A stretch of DNA of 64,000 nt from assembly GCA_964017235.1 (NCBI GenBank), contig OZ024931.1, positions 23,412,189 to 23,476,188 on the forward strand, written 5' to 3'. Of the stretch, positions 20,481 to 32,585 are shown piece by piece; the stretch's first letter is position 1, and each line of letters opens with the position of its first letter. Source of the DNA: Sabellastarte sp. h YS-2021. Its lineage: Eukaryota > Annelida > Polychaeta > Sabellida > Sabellidae. The translations under genes and the position numbers were made by a program. Below the pieces are notes generated by a model. The model made no database searches. It saw nothing but the letters and a program-made list of their open reading frames with translations, and was not told the DNA's origin.

Positions 20481-23400
20481 TAGTAATCCAATAATTGATC
20501 TTCTGAGGTTTAGCAGATCACAAATTCTGAAAAGAAGTAATTTGACCTTGAAATAGCATTGATTCTTTGAAATCCTTTGTAGATTTTTTTAGACCTTTGT
20601 AGATCTGAACCAGGAAGTGACATTAACATGATAAAATACTAGAATAATAAATATTTTTTCATATAACACATATTGTACTTAATTTTTTAAAAAAAATATA
20701 CATATGGATCTGAAAAATCTTTATTTATTAGTAGGAAAAGATGCTTTAAATTATTGTTTTGAGTATTCTAGGTGAGCAGTAATTTTTTTACTCAATTTTT
20801 GATTGTTTATTTAAAATAGTTAGAAAATGTAAAGGATATTGCTGCAATTCCTGATAATTTTATTTAAATAAGCTTTTTAAGGGTGCTGACAATTAATTTC
20901 TATAATTTATTTAAAACACTAGAAATTAGATGTTGAAAAACTTACATTAAGCATTCATAATCATTGCAGTAAAATATGATATTCATACTATTTTTCATAC
21001 TACATTTCACTGTAGTTCTAGTTTTTCTGAATTAGTTACGTATCTATCTGATAAGCCATGTAATTGTTTTGTACACCAGCAGAAAGTAAGGTATTATGAA
21101 ACATAAAATTTTTAATTATTTTATTTTCTCTTTATGGGTGGATTAAGATACCACAGAATGAGCAGAGGCATTGGTTAAATCACTTTCCATAGTATATGGT
21201 AGTTTTTGGAATATCTTAAATAGATGAGCACCTGTGGGCACCCCAAATATTTTGCCAAGATTAGAGAGAAACCTATATCTCAAATAAAATTATCATATTA
21301 AAGTTGCGGATGACAAGTGTATAGAATTTTAAAAGCCAATTATTGTTTCCGATTATTTTAAATTGAAGCAGTTTGGTTGGATTTTTGCCAAATTTTTGGT
21401 TTAAATAAGGTTTTGACTGGTGACTATCAGCCCCCACACTTTTCTAGTTACCTTTGATTTCAAAAGTGGGCACTAGAAATAAATGGCCTTTTAAGAAGAC
21501 GTGGGGGACGATAGACCCCCCCCCCCCCCCCCCCCCCCCGTTAAAACTGTAACTGAGATTCACTAATTTGATGTTTGTAAATGGAAGTCGGAATCTATGA
21601 CATACAATCTGGCCAGTGAAATGTATTTAGATAGAAAGATAGATAGATTCTCTGTAGAAATGCGAGTGTTTGAGAGCGATTACGTTTTTTCTTGATTTTG
21701 CATGACAAAGCATGGCCTTCATGACCTTTACTTTTTTCTGTACAATCGCAAGATTCTGCAATATTTCAATATGGCGGCCGTATTTCCTGGAAGTGAAATG
21801 CTGATGTCTATTCTAGCTTTTTTATACAGAGCGGGAAATATTTTGTCATTCTAGCTTTTTTTATACAGAGCGGGGAATATTTGTTTTCGTATAGATCGGC
21901 TCCTCCTTACAATGGATAATTAGTTTTATCAAGTTCCGTTTTTAAAGTAGTATCTCGGACACCGTGTAACCTACAAATATGTATTATATATCATTAAAAA
22001 GGTATTTTTACAGGTCTTCTGTTCATTTTTGTTGCATAAAAATCCCCGCAGAAATGGAGGAGAAATCACAAGTTAACATTCTCTCTTTAAATATTGATTT
22101 ATTTAACTCGCAAAATCATAGAAAATCGTGGATAATAAAAATAAAACATCCCTCATCAGACATATACAGAAAAAAAATTTCCACTCATGAAGATTAACCA
22201 TGTAGTATTCGTGTTGCGCACTCGTATAAAAATATTATCTTCATTCATGATATATTTTTCTGTACATGCCATTCGGGAAGTTTTCCTATTTTGTGAATAA
22301 ATGAACAGACATTACTTACAGACATTTTTCCCAATATGCCAGTGCAAACACAGCTTTCCAGATCAACAGAAACTTAGCATAAAGGCGCCGTGACGACTTC
22401 TTGTAACTGAATGAAGTGGTACATAATCCGTGACAAAAGCACACACACAACTCCATATGAATCTTATAAACAGTGATATATATATACTCCATATGTAGGT
22501 TTTAACATATTGTAAAAAGTTGTTTATAACAAAATATTCTAAGAAATTGTAAATGGCTATCACATATGTTTTACAAGAGATTAATCTCTAAGGTCTGACT
22601 GATTTGTAGTAGTCTAGAGTAGTTTACACTTAAAATCAACATGTTTATTCCTTGCAACGATGAATGTGAAACTCTCACACAACCACAAACATTAACAAAG
22701 CCTACTCCAAGTATATGGATATAAGTTTGTAATACTTGTTCAGTGTTTTACAAAATAAACTATGTCAAGTGAGACAGTAGTCTCGCTCAAGGCTGAATTT
22801 GTATCAAAAGCCCCCTTTAAACACGGACACAAATGTTAGGTGTTCATAAAATATCCCTATAAGTTTGAATATATGAACCCTCTTACCCGACAGACTCAAA
22901 AGCTCCCTTCATGTTAAAAGTCGGTGTGTTAAGAGCATGTCATGCAAAGTGGAAAAAAAGTTTGTTTCCTAATTAACAAAAAAAAAACGGAGTCTTTGTC
23001 AAGACTCGTTGGACAAGAAACTTCACTGTCTATACCTAATGACCACCATTGAGAATCGTCCTCAAACTTTGTGGATGTGTTTACTAATGTGAGCTCACAC
23101 ACAACTCAGAATATTCCCCGTCCAACATGACGCACATAACCAATAAGTAAAACGATTGTGTCCATATTCTCTAATTTTATGACGTCACAGTGGAAGCAGA
23201 GCTCAAAGTAATGATATGTAGTTCTAATGTGCTCAAATGGATCTCTGAGCCTTTCAATCCTGGTGAGAAGTTACATGGCTTCCATTTGATTTTCTCTGTT
23301 TACAATCTAGCCTTGCTAGAAATTTGTACCATATCTTTTTTTTTTTTGTTCACATTCACCCACCTCAGAAGGTCTTGATTAAAGGTCACAATTCTCGACC

Positions 23401-24070
23401 CGAAGGCCAAATTTGTAAAGAATCGATTTGGCCAAGAGGAAAGCAAACATTTAAACTGCTGTAGGAGGAAAGATATGCAGTAAAATACCCAGGAAAACCT
23501 GAAGAAACGTGTAAACAAGTGTGGCTATCTTAAACACCGTGCGCTGTACAGTCTCATTATTATTATTACATATCATAATGTGACATTTCATAGCCACCCA
23601 TAATTATTGGCTCTAACTTACTACAAAGTCAAAGCAATTTCAGCCTGCATAGGCATCTAATTAAAATACTAAAAATTTTAACTGCAGACAAACAATGAAA
23701 TGTAAAGATTAGACTGACTGGCAGTAATAATGAAGCAGTTAATTAAAACATAAGTTCATGGTCACATTGAGATTAGAAGCTTCGTGTTTATACATGTCAA
23801 AGGTCAAGTCTTTGACCTCACATTTACAGTCATGACAACACTGGAGAAAAGCAAATAGAGTCTCTGTGAACTGCTGAAGTCCTGGTCAACCTGAGAAGCA
23901 GACAACACTGGAGGTCCAACCAGTCTCCAGCTAAAGCGTCACAGACGAGGTCTCCCACCAGCAGTGAACAGTACAAGTAGCCACCACTCAGTGGCAAACT
24001 ACAACTAGAAACATTAGTTAGAAAACACAGCCCAATTCACAGGGGGTTTAACAAAATAACTAGGGTTGGG
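20481..24070. other. Long non-coding stretch without recognised genes
   Basis: It is AT-rich and contains a run of about 27 C (from 21519). There is also a direct duplication of a 35-bp unit 'attctagcttttttatacag..' at about 21812-21880. A somewhat GC-richer segment at 23820-24000 has no convincing open frame on either strand. The short ORFs have no domain or codon signal. Confidence 0.4.
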
Positions 24071-24094
24071 TGAAAAAAAAATACAAAATTTTTA

Positions 24095-24290
24095 AAAGTC
24101 AAGGTCTTGTCTTGTCAACTACCAGTTCAAATCTGGCCATTCTCTCCTTGACTGTACAGGGGTCCAAACATCAGCCAATCAGAAAAGTCCATGTGACCGG
24201 TCATCAAATTATTTTTAAAGGGGTGATACAAAAATAGGGGTGCAGGAATGATTAAGGTTGGCACCCTCAAATTATACACACAGATATTCA
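24095..24290 (-). mobile_element. Solo fragment of the DIRS-type element's left end
   Basis: Read on minus, this matches 9127-9311 over its length, sharing 'aggttggca', 'attaaggttggcac', 'attctgattggct..', 'aatggccagatttgaactgg' and 'agttgacaagacaagacct'. No coding part of the element is attached. It looks like a solo terminal fragment; age is moderate, judged from scattered differences. Confidence 0.5.
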
Positions 24291-24795
24291 GTATTCATAA
24301 AGCACTCATACATGTTAGGAGATATAAGCTTACAAGAGAATTCACTGTCTTCACTGTATGATAATGTAAAAGCCAGCATATATAGGAGTACATTATATAA
24401 ACTAAAACTCATTATCTGAACTGAAAATTTCCCCTAATTATAAAAAAACTTGAGCCTTTAGCAATATCTGTCTCTCTCTCTCTCTACACAGGTATATAAG
24501 TAATACTTGTTCACCATGAACTCAAAGCTCCGTACCGGTTGCTTCCTGGCATGTATTCATAATGGGCTCAAAAGGCTTAAGGTCCTGTATTTATACCTTC
24601 TTGGATCAATTGATGTTGCCATATTGCCCATGAATCACAACAATGGAACAGTGGTTTAAGATAGGTCATCAAACCAATAAGATTATGCTCCAACTTCATT
24701 GTCAGGCAGTTGGAAGCCAAACTCATGAGCTGAACTGGGGTATTAGATATGTATATTTTTCGGCCAATTATGTGTGACATTTGTTGCATTTCACT

Positions 24796-25020
24796 TTTGG
24801 TTATGATGCTCCAAAGATTTGGAATGATTTGCCTGATGTACGTTCTGCCACTTCTCTCCAACTATTCAGAAGGAAGCTCAAAACCTATCTCTTTGCAAAA
24901 GCATATCCACCCTAAGTTTCTTTAGCTGGAGGTTAAGCTCTATAAAAATGCTATTATAATTAGAATTTCCCAATATCTCCACAACTAAACTTTCCAAATA
25001 ATAATAATAAAAATAATAAA
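24796..25020 (+). mobile_element. LINE 3' end (L2/CR1-like) with AAT-rich tail
   Basis: Open to a stop at 24913-24915, it reads FGYDAPKIWNDLPDVRSATS and then FRRKLKTYLFAKAYPP. This is the conserved 'yaP.lWN.LP..iR...s...Fkr.LKTyLF' terminus of L2/CR1-type LINE proteins. About 85 bp of untranslated sequence follows, then an (aat)n tail at 24999-25018. It is 5'-truncated, as is normal for LINE copies. Confidence 0.65.
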
Positions 25021-25189
25021 TTAGCTTATATACTGTATTACATAGACGTCTTGTGACTAAACGGCATAAACATCACATGAACAATGATCAATAGATATGC
25101 AACTCTATATGTAGGTTATTGACATATGGTGAAAGTTGTTTATCACAAAATGTTGGTCAGAATCTGCAAAAAGGCTTCCCTACATATTT

Positions 25190-26500
25190 CCCCATATATT
25201 AAAAACACATCCAATGGTCTTGATTATTTATAATATTGTGATATAGTTTGCAATTTAGCAAACTACTGAGAAGAGCATTCGTCACAAGTATAGAGGCAGC
25301 ATTAGTTAGAAAACACCTGACCAGTCTGAAGTCCCTAAGTTGGAACAAAACACCTTTTGCAGACACCCTGAACTTGAGTAATCTGGAAACATCTGAGTCG
25401 AACCACTTGCCCAGATTCTTGACCAACTCAGCAAAGTAGAGACGATTACCCTGCATTACCCTGGATGTCAATAGGGAAACATGCTTTCAACCTACCCCTC
25501 AATCCTTTAGAAGTAAAGAGTATAAACTCAGTCTTATCAAGTTTGAGTCTGCAAACCACTGTCGAACCTGGCCATCATAAAATAACCAATACTAAACTAC
25601 TGGTCATAACATAACAACAAACAGAAATGTTCTTGTATAAATACGCTCGGCCTTGTGAGAAAGCTGGTTGTAACATGCTATGAATTTAAGAATGTGAAAA
25701 ACAAACCCACCGCAATACTATGGAGTTTCATAACATTATAATACAAATATATGAGTGATAGAGAAAAGTTGTCTGTAGAACAGCTTATTTTATATTATCA
25801 ACTTGCTTCGTATCACCCCAAATCTGGTCAAATTTTGTGCACGGTTTTGTAACATAATAAGTTAAATGCTGATTAGAAATAAGTCATCAGCTAGTGCAAA
25901 AAATGGCAATTTTACCACAAAACAAGTCAGTGATACAAAACAAGTCTTTGATAAAAAAAGTTGTTACAAGCCATCAGGGACATGTCCCTCAACAATGAAC
26001 AATTATCCAGCTTTCTGATTGAAGGCAGTAGAATGTCAATACATTCGTTGATGAGAAATATTAGCCATGGCTCCAACAGGCAGGATCTTGCTGGTGACTT
26101 GCAGATATTTTATGGACAGGATCTTCTGGAATTTGAGTACAGGCAATAATATTTGGAGGATCAAAAGGAGGATGTACAGTGTTTTTCTGATTCTGAATGA
26201 ACCAAAATATCTTGAATTTTCATAATTTTGTCAGAGAAAAACATACATAGTGATCAGTCAATGACTTTTTGGGTGGTGTATCTTTTGGGAGCCCTTTTTA
26301 GAGCTTTAAGTACCTCCTGTCATAACTGTCTAGAATTGTGTCTATTTTCTGTAATGAGTTTTATGTATAATAGTTTAAAATGTCTTTGCAAGTCAACTGC
26401 ACTGAGCGATTTGGGAATAAAGTGGACTTCAGTTGAGTGGATTCATCACCCTACACCTTTATATTGGGTAGATTCTTCATCCTAAGCCAGGGGGGTTTCA
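25190..26500 (-). mobile_element. LINE fragment (L2/CR1-like), partial reverse transcriptase
   Basis: On minus, from high to low coordinates, the 26220-26290 segment is homologous to 43610-43690 of another LINE. CIDILLPSIRKLDNCSLL (about 26030-25960) matches the CLDILLPSITKLINCSL block at 43.4 kb. LKLDKTEFILFTSKGLRG (about 25550-25490) follows, then LVKNLGKWFDSDVSRL, KGVLFQLRDFRLVRCFLT and ILVTNALLSSLLNCKLY (25430-25230). It has many frame breaks, and the central catalytic part is missing or unreadable. Confidence 0.55.
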
Positions 26501-27294
26501 AACGATCAATCAATAGACCATTTCTTTGTCAGTCTAGATAGAAGTTGAACATGTTAGGCGTCGTTTTGTCAGATTTTACAACTTTTGCTTTTCATGTGTG
26601 TTCAGTCATGTGACTATGTTAGGTCAATGTTAAATTTTCAGTAAAAATATATTTTAATCAATATGGGAACACACAAACACCAAACACAAAACCAGTGAGA
26701 CAGGAATTTTGAATTTAGCCATGTTCTATTTTCTGTGTTTGTATATGTCATAAGTTCATAAACCAAAAGCCATTGTCACATGTGTTTAGGCTTGAATTTA
26801 CGTTTTTGAGTCACAAGTCATCAAATCTGTGGGGATTTCTTTTTTTCAATCATTGGAAATAATACTAATAGACTTGTAGGTTGTGAAATTGTTTTTGTTT
26901 TCTACATGAAAACATTGTTTCAAAAAACTTTGAATATCAAATATTGAAGTACCAACATATGGAAACGTCTGAAAGACAACATAAATGGAACATATGGAAC
27001 GTGTGTGTGTAAGATTCTGGTCTTGTCTGTCACAATTTCTTCACTCACATTGTTAACTGAGTACTAAGTTTGATGTAATTGACTAGAAAGGGGCATTTCA
27101 TGGGAATAATATATGATACTGTGCCAAATGTGAGATTTTTGTTTGTTAATATCCTCAAAAAAGGAAAGAAGTGAAAGCAAAAATGGAAGAATTTTTGCAC
27201 TTAAGAAATAGTATGACATAACCAACGAGAAAAATATTTGGAGGAACAGACCTCCATGAAGCAGCACCTTTTAACCCCTAGTTTTCCTGTTCTG

Positions 27295-27995
27295 GGCCGG
27301 GATTCACAAAAGGTCTTCAGCAAAAAATTGTCATAACTTTAAGAGAAAAGTCTTAACTGTGCAAGAATTTTGTCATAAAGTTAAGACTTTTTTTTTGCTT
27401 AGACAAAATGGGATTCACAAAATGTCTTAGACAAAAATTTGTCTTAGATTTTGTCATAACTTTAAGACCAGTGCAGGGCAGACTTAAGTAATTTTTAAAA
27501 TTTTCCAATGCATGTATTTGCATTTTACCCTTTGTTATACCAACAAAATATATATTATGGGGATCTATACTTCCTATAAAGGTAATTTTTGTTGTTTGTA
27601 ATAAAAATTTACATCATCTAATTACCTAGATTTCCACATTTTACCTTCTTGTGGTAAAAATAATGTCATAAAAATGGCCAACTCACAATAAAACATAAAG
27701 ACTACTATTTTTACATAATTTTACAAAAAAAAGTAACAAATCTGTTTTATAATTTTGAAGAGCATGTTTGGTGTATTTATTTCTGAAAAATGTTTTTGTT
27801 TTACTAAGATTTGTTAATTTGAATTCAAAGTAGTTAAGACTTTTTGCACAAATTTTGCCTCAGCTAAGATTTTGCTAAGCACTTTTGTGAATCCCAATTT
27901 AAGAGAAATCTTAGCTAAGACAAAAGTCATAACTTTAAGATTTGTCTAAGCAAAAAAAAAATGCCTACACTTAAGACCTTTCGTGAATCCCGGCC
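27295..27995. mobile_element. MITE with GGCCGGGATTCACAAAAGGT ends, 0.7 kb
   Basis: The left end GGCCGGGATTCACAAAAGGT and the right end (accttt-cgtgaatcccggcc) are inverted repeats. The triplet CTG flanks both sides (27292-27294 and 27996-27998). Internal copies of 'gggattcacaaaatgtctt' and 'gtcataactttaaga' recur in both orientations near 27405-27470 and 27830-27960. It is non-coding. A diverged relative is at about 60116-60633. Confidence 0.65.
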
Positions 27996-28690
27996 CTGGA
28001 TCATAAGTATACACAATAATGTTATGATCTGGATCAATTCAGGTAAAATATGCCACCACTATACACTTTCCTGTCAGGAAACACCTATATTTTGGTCCTT
28101 CATTCCCCAGCCCCACAACAAAATAAAAGAATGGGATTAAAAAATTTATTGTACATAACAATATATATGTGACTACTATAATATTAGCACAGGAGAATTG
28201 TAAAACACACATACATGTAAACGCAGATCATAGACAATGGAAATTATTTACATTGAAAGGTCACGTAAAGGTCAAATCCTTCCACAGAAGGTCCTAATGC
28301 CGAATAAACAGCAAGTTAGGTACCTAGAACACCTAGAGGTCAAAGTGGGGTCAAGTAAAGGTATACCCAATGCACAAACTTCAGGCAAAAACAGGTGCTA
28401 TCAAAGCTTAAGGCAGGGGCAAAGGTACCCCAGCAGAATGTTAAGTAAAATATGACCAGCCGTATGTGACTAGTTAGTAAAATAAGATATAAAATTGTAG
28501 ATATTAAATGACATTAATGATAATCAATTAAGACTGCCTGTAAAGTTGCAAAGGAGAAGGACTGCCCAAGTGCCCAGTAGGAGTAGCTAGGAAGAAAGAT
28601 GGGCTTGGAACGTCCTTGACACCTGTGAGGCAAGGTTCCTTCCAAGGAGGAAGGTTAATATACCTCCAGACACAAGAGGATGACCAAGTC
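27996..28690. other. Non-coding flank downstream of the second DIRS-type fossil
   Basis: No gene was recognised. The segment 28480-28690 may contain untranslated or terminal sequence of the minus-strand DIRS-type element, but no terminal repeat could be confirmed. Confidence 0.35.
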
Positions 28691-31600
28691 CCCTGTGCTT
28701 AGATCTGTTGTATGGAAACGCCTTTTAGGAATGCCCAGGTTGTCCCTCCTCTCCTAAAATCATGAAAAGTAAGTGACCTTGGCAGGCCTAAAGTAACAGA
28801 AACCCTTTTAAGGTGCTTCCTGGCTACAGAGTCAGTTAAGACCTTGTACCGTTCACCAGCATGTATCTGAAATAAAGGTTCATCAGTATTTGATTGTGCC
28901 TTTGCCAGCATAGTTCTGATGGCTGAAACTGGACATAATGGTGATTTGACCAGATAAGGGATAACTACAGTGGCAGTGGAGATTCTGTCTTGAATGGTTT
29001 TTGACCATTTAACCACGATTGTGGCTCCTGTGGATGAAAAAATTACATCTCCTACACATAAATGTCTTGTAACATCAAAACCAGCAGTGGCATGAAGAAG
29101 TATGTTTGACAATCTCAGAAATGAAAAATAACATAGTAGATATAGTGGCTGAAAGGCTTCAGGTGATTCTAACTGTGAAGCAGCTGCAACAATGTTCAAC
29201 AATGTATTTTCATTTATGAATAATTTTAAGCCAGGGTTGAACTGTCTATTAATTTTAAGTGATTTTATGAAAAATAGTAATCTCTGATCTCCAAATGGTG
29301 TGGTGTCACAATTGTAAATGATACACAAAGATCTGATAGCTGTAAGATGATTTACAATATGATCTGGTGACATACCGCTTTGTGTCAAATACTCCATGAA
29401 AGCCAGGATGTCAATTGTAGAGATAAGGGAAAGCGACAGGTTCAGAACCACCAGATAACCCAGAAATGTGTTAAATATTCTTGTGTATGCTGTTAATGTT
29501 GCAGGTCGAAAACCACTCCATAATCTTTGAAAGGCTACTGAGGCTAGGGATCCTGTCGCAGTTTCTGAACCTACAAAATAAAACATACAGCTAAATATTA
29601 TGGTTAAACAATGTAAGGTCTATAGCAGTGTTAATCCATAAAGGGCACTCCACCATTTGGTTAAGTTTTTTAACATTGTCAGGTGTAGAATTCCTGCGAG
29701 ATAAGAGATCTGCCACTGTTATCAGTGCCTTTGATATGTGGAACCAGTAAATTTACATTATAAATGGCTGTCAGGAACCTTATATTCCGTGCACAGGTAG
29801 CCCAAATAGCATCTTTGGCCCTACCAAAGGTAAGTACTTCCACAACTGCCAAATTATCACAAAAGATGGTAACACATTTATTTGACCAAGACTTTATCCC
29901 CAGACTTTAAGGGCTACCATAACATTAATCATTTCGAGTTGAGCAATGTTATAATTTTTGAAACCTAGGGGTATAGTTAGGCTGTAAACGTAATTATCTA
30001 AGCAACCACCCAGACCTTGTAGAGAAAATCCTATGATAAAAAGGTGTGACCTGATAGGAATCTAAAAAAAGTGTTGAACCAAACTAGGTCTTTGAAGAAT
30101 TTAGAATTGAGTACTATACTGTCTTCATGTGTGTTATCTCTCAAAAGTTGTAGCATATGATTGATAAAATACCGGGCTGGCTTAACACATTTTGTGAAAA
30201 AAGTAAAGATCCAAGCAAAGATTGGAATTCTGATTATAAGCTTTTTTTTTGTTTGTCCAAGTTTTGCATAATTGCATAATTTCCCCTAGCTTTTGTGAAG
30301 GGATTGACATAGTTCTATTTTTTGTATCAATACAAGTACAAGACAAGTAACCTTGGTGTCTGGTGGGTATAATTTTTTTCACTTATGTCCAAACCTAATT
30401 CCTGCAATAAAATCAAGAGGAATTGGTAAGGTTGGTGAATTTTTGACGGTAAGGCGCAGTATATGAGGTCATCAATGTAGCTTAAGAGTGCATTATGACC
30501 ATTTTGGCTCATAATATATCTTACAGTGTCGCTTATCTTACTAAAGAAAAAACACCTAATCTGTGTTCAAATGGCAAAGATAAGTCCATATAGAGCTTAT
30601 CTCTATGCTGTAGTGCCAATAAATCGACATCACCCGGATCTATACGGAGATGTCGGAATGCACGACTTATATCCACTTTAAAAATTTTTGCCCCAGGTCC
30701 CAGATTGTTGAGGGTGTTCACAATTGTGTCAACAGTTGGAGCGTGCATTTGAAATTTTGTACCTAAGTATGTTTATTTATTTGGGTTTTACGTCGCTTTC
30801 AACACTGTACAGGTCATATCACGACGGGTAGTTGGAAGGGCAGAGGAAACCAGTACATAGAGTTCGCTAGGGTTCCGGACTGTAAACTGCCGACCAACGG
30901 CAAGCAACTACCAGCTTTCCCACTTGAGGCCGTGACGGGGATCGAACCCCAGGCCTCAGAGGTGGGAGGCGAGAGTGTTACCACTCTGCCACCGTGGTCC
31001 CTTGTACCTAAGTATGAATCTTAAGTACACCATCATTGACTGAATAGCCTTTTGGAAAGCTAACGTCAAAAACTGTACGACGACAATCAGAACTAGACTT
31101 ATCCCTAGTCATTAAGGCGGATATATGTATATAAATGGATATATAGATATATGACTTGCCCTCTTTTGAGCAACATGATGAGCAAATATGTTTATAAAGC
31201 ACACTGTTAATTTCATGGGTTTGTGTTTGCATGCATACACCCTTGTTAAAATATATACAAGGGACCACTCTGCCTGTACTACTGGTACTTTTATCTTGGT
31301 TTCTGTTCATGGGACCTTGTCCTGTAAGATGCTTCTGTGCATGAGCTCTACATACTCTATCAATCTTATCAGTTTGAGACCAGCTTTGTATCTCACCTTG
31401 TTCCATGCGACATAAAAGAACCGCATGACAGGCCTTTGCAGAAGCCCAGGAAAAATCTGTAGCACCATCAAGGAGGTTAATAACAGAATCAAGCATAAAT
31501 TCCTTATTTTTGGATCAGATTCTTCCCTGAGGGTTCTGCAAAAACCTTCCATCCATTGTATGGGTGAGAGCTGGTTTTACGTGATTCGATCTTTGGTCTG

Positions 31601-31711
31601 ACTGGAAAGTACGTATTCGTGAGGCCACTTTACTCTCTATGGTACGAATACGTCCACTGAACCGCCCCTTTGGGACTTTATCTTGTCCTTATCTGGCTTT
31701 GCATTGTCCAC
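28690..31711 (-). mobile_element. DIRS/Ngaro-type retrotransposon, fossil copy 2
   Basis: Parts on minus are gag-like (about 31711-31260, with RRGGS-type and WPHEYVL blocks matching copy 1, and a Cys-rich PCIYFNKGVC), reverse transcriptase (about 31110-30200, FKVDISRAFRHLRIDPGD), RNase H (about 29990-29640) and tyrosine recombinase (29586-28699). The recombinase is one open stretch of 295 residues with SGFRPATLTAYTRIF at its N terminus and FHDFRRGGTTWAF near its end. The whole is shorter than copy 1 and broken, with perhaps six to ten breaks. A SINE (30772-31001) lies in its reverse transcriptase, and a LINE 3' end abuts it at 31712. Protein divergence from copy 1 is high, so the two are separate lineages. 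Confidence 0.75.
30772..31001 (-). mobile_element. tRNA-derived SINE (family S1) inserted in DIRS-type copy 2
   Basis: It is flanked by a perfect 15-bp duplication TTGTACCTAAGTATG (30757-30771 and 31002-31016). Read on minus, the head is tRNA-like: box A 'tggcagagtggtaacact', box B 'ggttcgatccc'. The body has 'aagctggtagttgcttgccg' and 'gtgatatgacctgtacag', ending 'gaaagcgacgtaaaa' plus an (aaat)n-type tail. The intact duplication makes it younger than the DIRS-type copy. Confidence 0.85.
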
Positions 31712-32420
31712 TATCTAATCTAATCTAATCTACTGCTTTGCAGGCGCAATATCTTCCCCACTAAGGGGAACTCAGTGCGCTAGTTAACAAAAATCATTTT
31801 CTTATAAGGAGAGTCGAGGGGCGTTCAAGGTCAGTGTACCAGGTTTGTGGGTGAGACCGAGAGGGAAGGAGACTAAGTTGGGAAGCTAGAGTTGAACAGG
31901 TGGGTTTTGAGGTGTTTTCTGAAAGATGCGACAGAGGGACTGTTTCTTATTTGGAAGGGGAGAGAGTTCCAAAGAACTGGGGCATAGTGACTAAAAGAAT
32001 TTGAGAAGTGTTTAATTGATTTATGAACTCTACGGTCAAAAGTGGGGGTATGAAGGAACTTGAGTTTAGGGGTACTTTGTCTAGTATTTCTAAAGGAAGT
32101 GTAGGGGTGGATTAGTTCTCTTAGGTAAACAGGCTGACCTTGGTTGAGGATTTTGTATGTAATGAGGCCTATTTTGAATTGTACCCTATCCCTAACCGGA
32201 AGCCAATGGAGTTTTTTCAGTTGGGGGTTGATGTGAGAAAATTTTGAGGAAGGGGTGACAACCCTGCAGAGTGAGTTTTGCACTAGTTACAATCTTCTTA
32301 GCTCAAAGTCTGTGAGTGATAGAAACAGGGAATTGCAGTAGTCCAATCTGCTGCTGACTAGATGTTTTAACCTAGCCTGTACCTCTTCTTGAATTTTTGC
32401 CTCATGTTTTATCCTGTTAT
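31712..32420 (-). mobile_element. LINE 3' portion (L2/CR1-like) with ATTAG-type tail
   Basis: On minus, a degraded RLDYCNS-like region (about 32370-32330) leads into an open 136-residue stretch (32283-31873): LKKLHWLPVRDRVQFKIGLI, PVYLRELIHPYTSFRNTR, YAPVLWNSLPFQIRN and FRKHLKTHLFNSSF. This is the classical L2/CR1-type C terminus. A short 3' untranslated part follows and ends in a (gatta)n repeat at about 31710-31730, the usual microsatellite-like tail. 5'-truncated; the C-terminal frame is intact, suggesting a younger copy than the neighbouring LINE scraps. Confidence 0.75.
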
Positions 32421-32585
32421 CGGTTTAGGGGTCTATTGTATGAAAATGACAGACAGTAACTGCATACTTCAACTATTTGAACTTTGACAATATGGTATTA
32501 TTAACTCAATCAAATTCTGAGCCTAATTAAACGAAGACAAAACTAAATTAGTACGGATAATTACATTCATCAACTAGATTACATT

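Noticed and set aside
23820-24000. Possible small exon or gene in a GC-richer segment
   Set aside because: No frame is open through it with plausible splice sites or a known domain.
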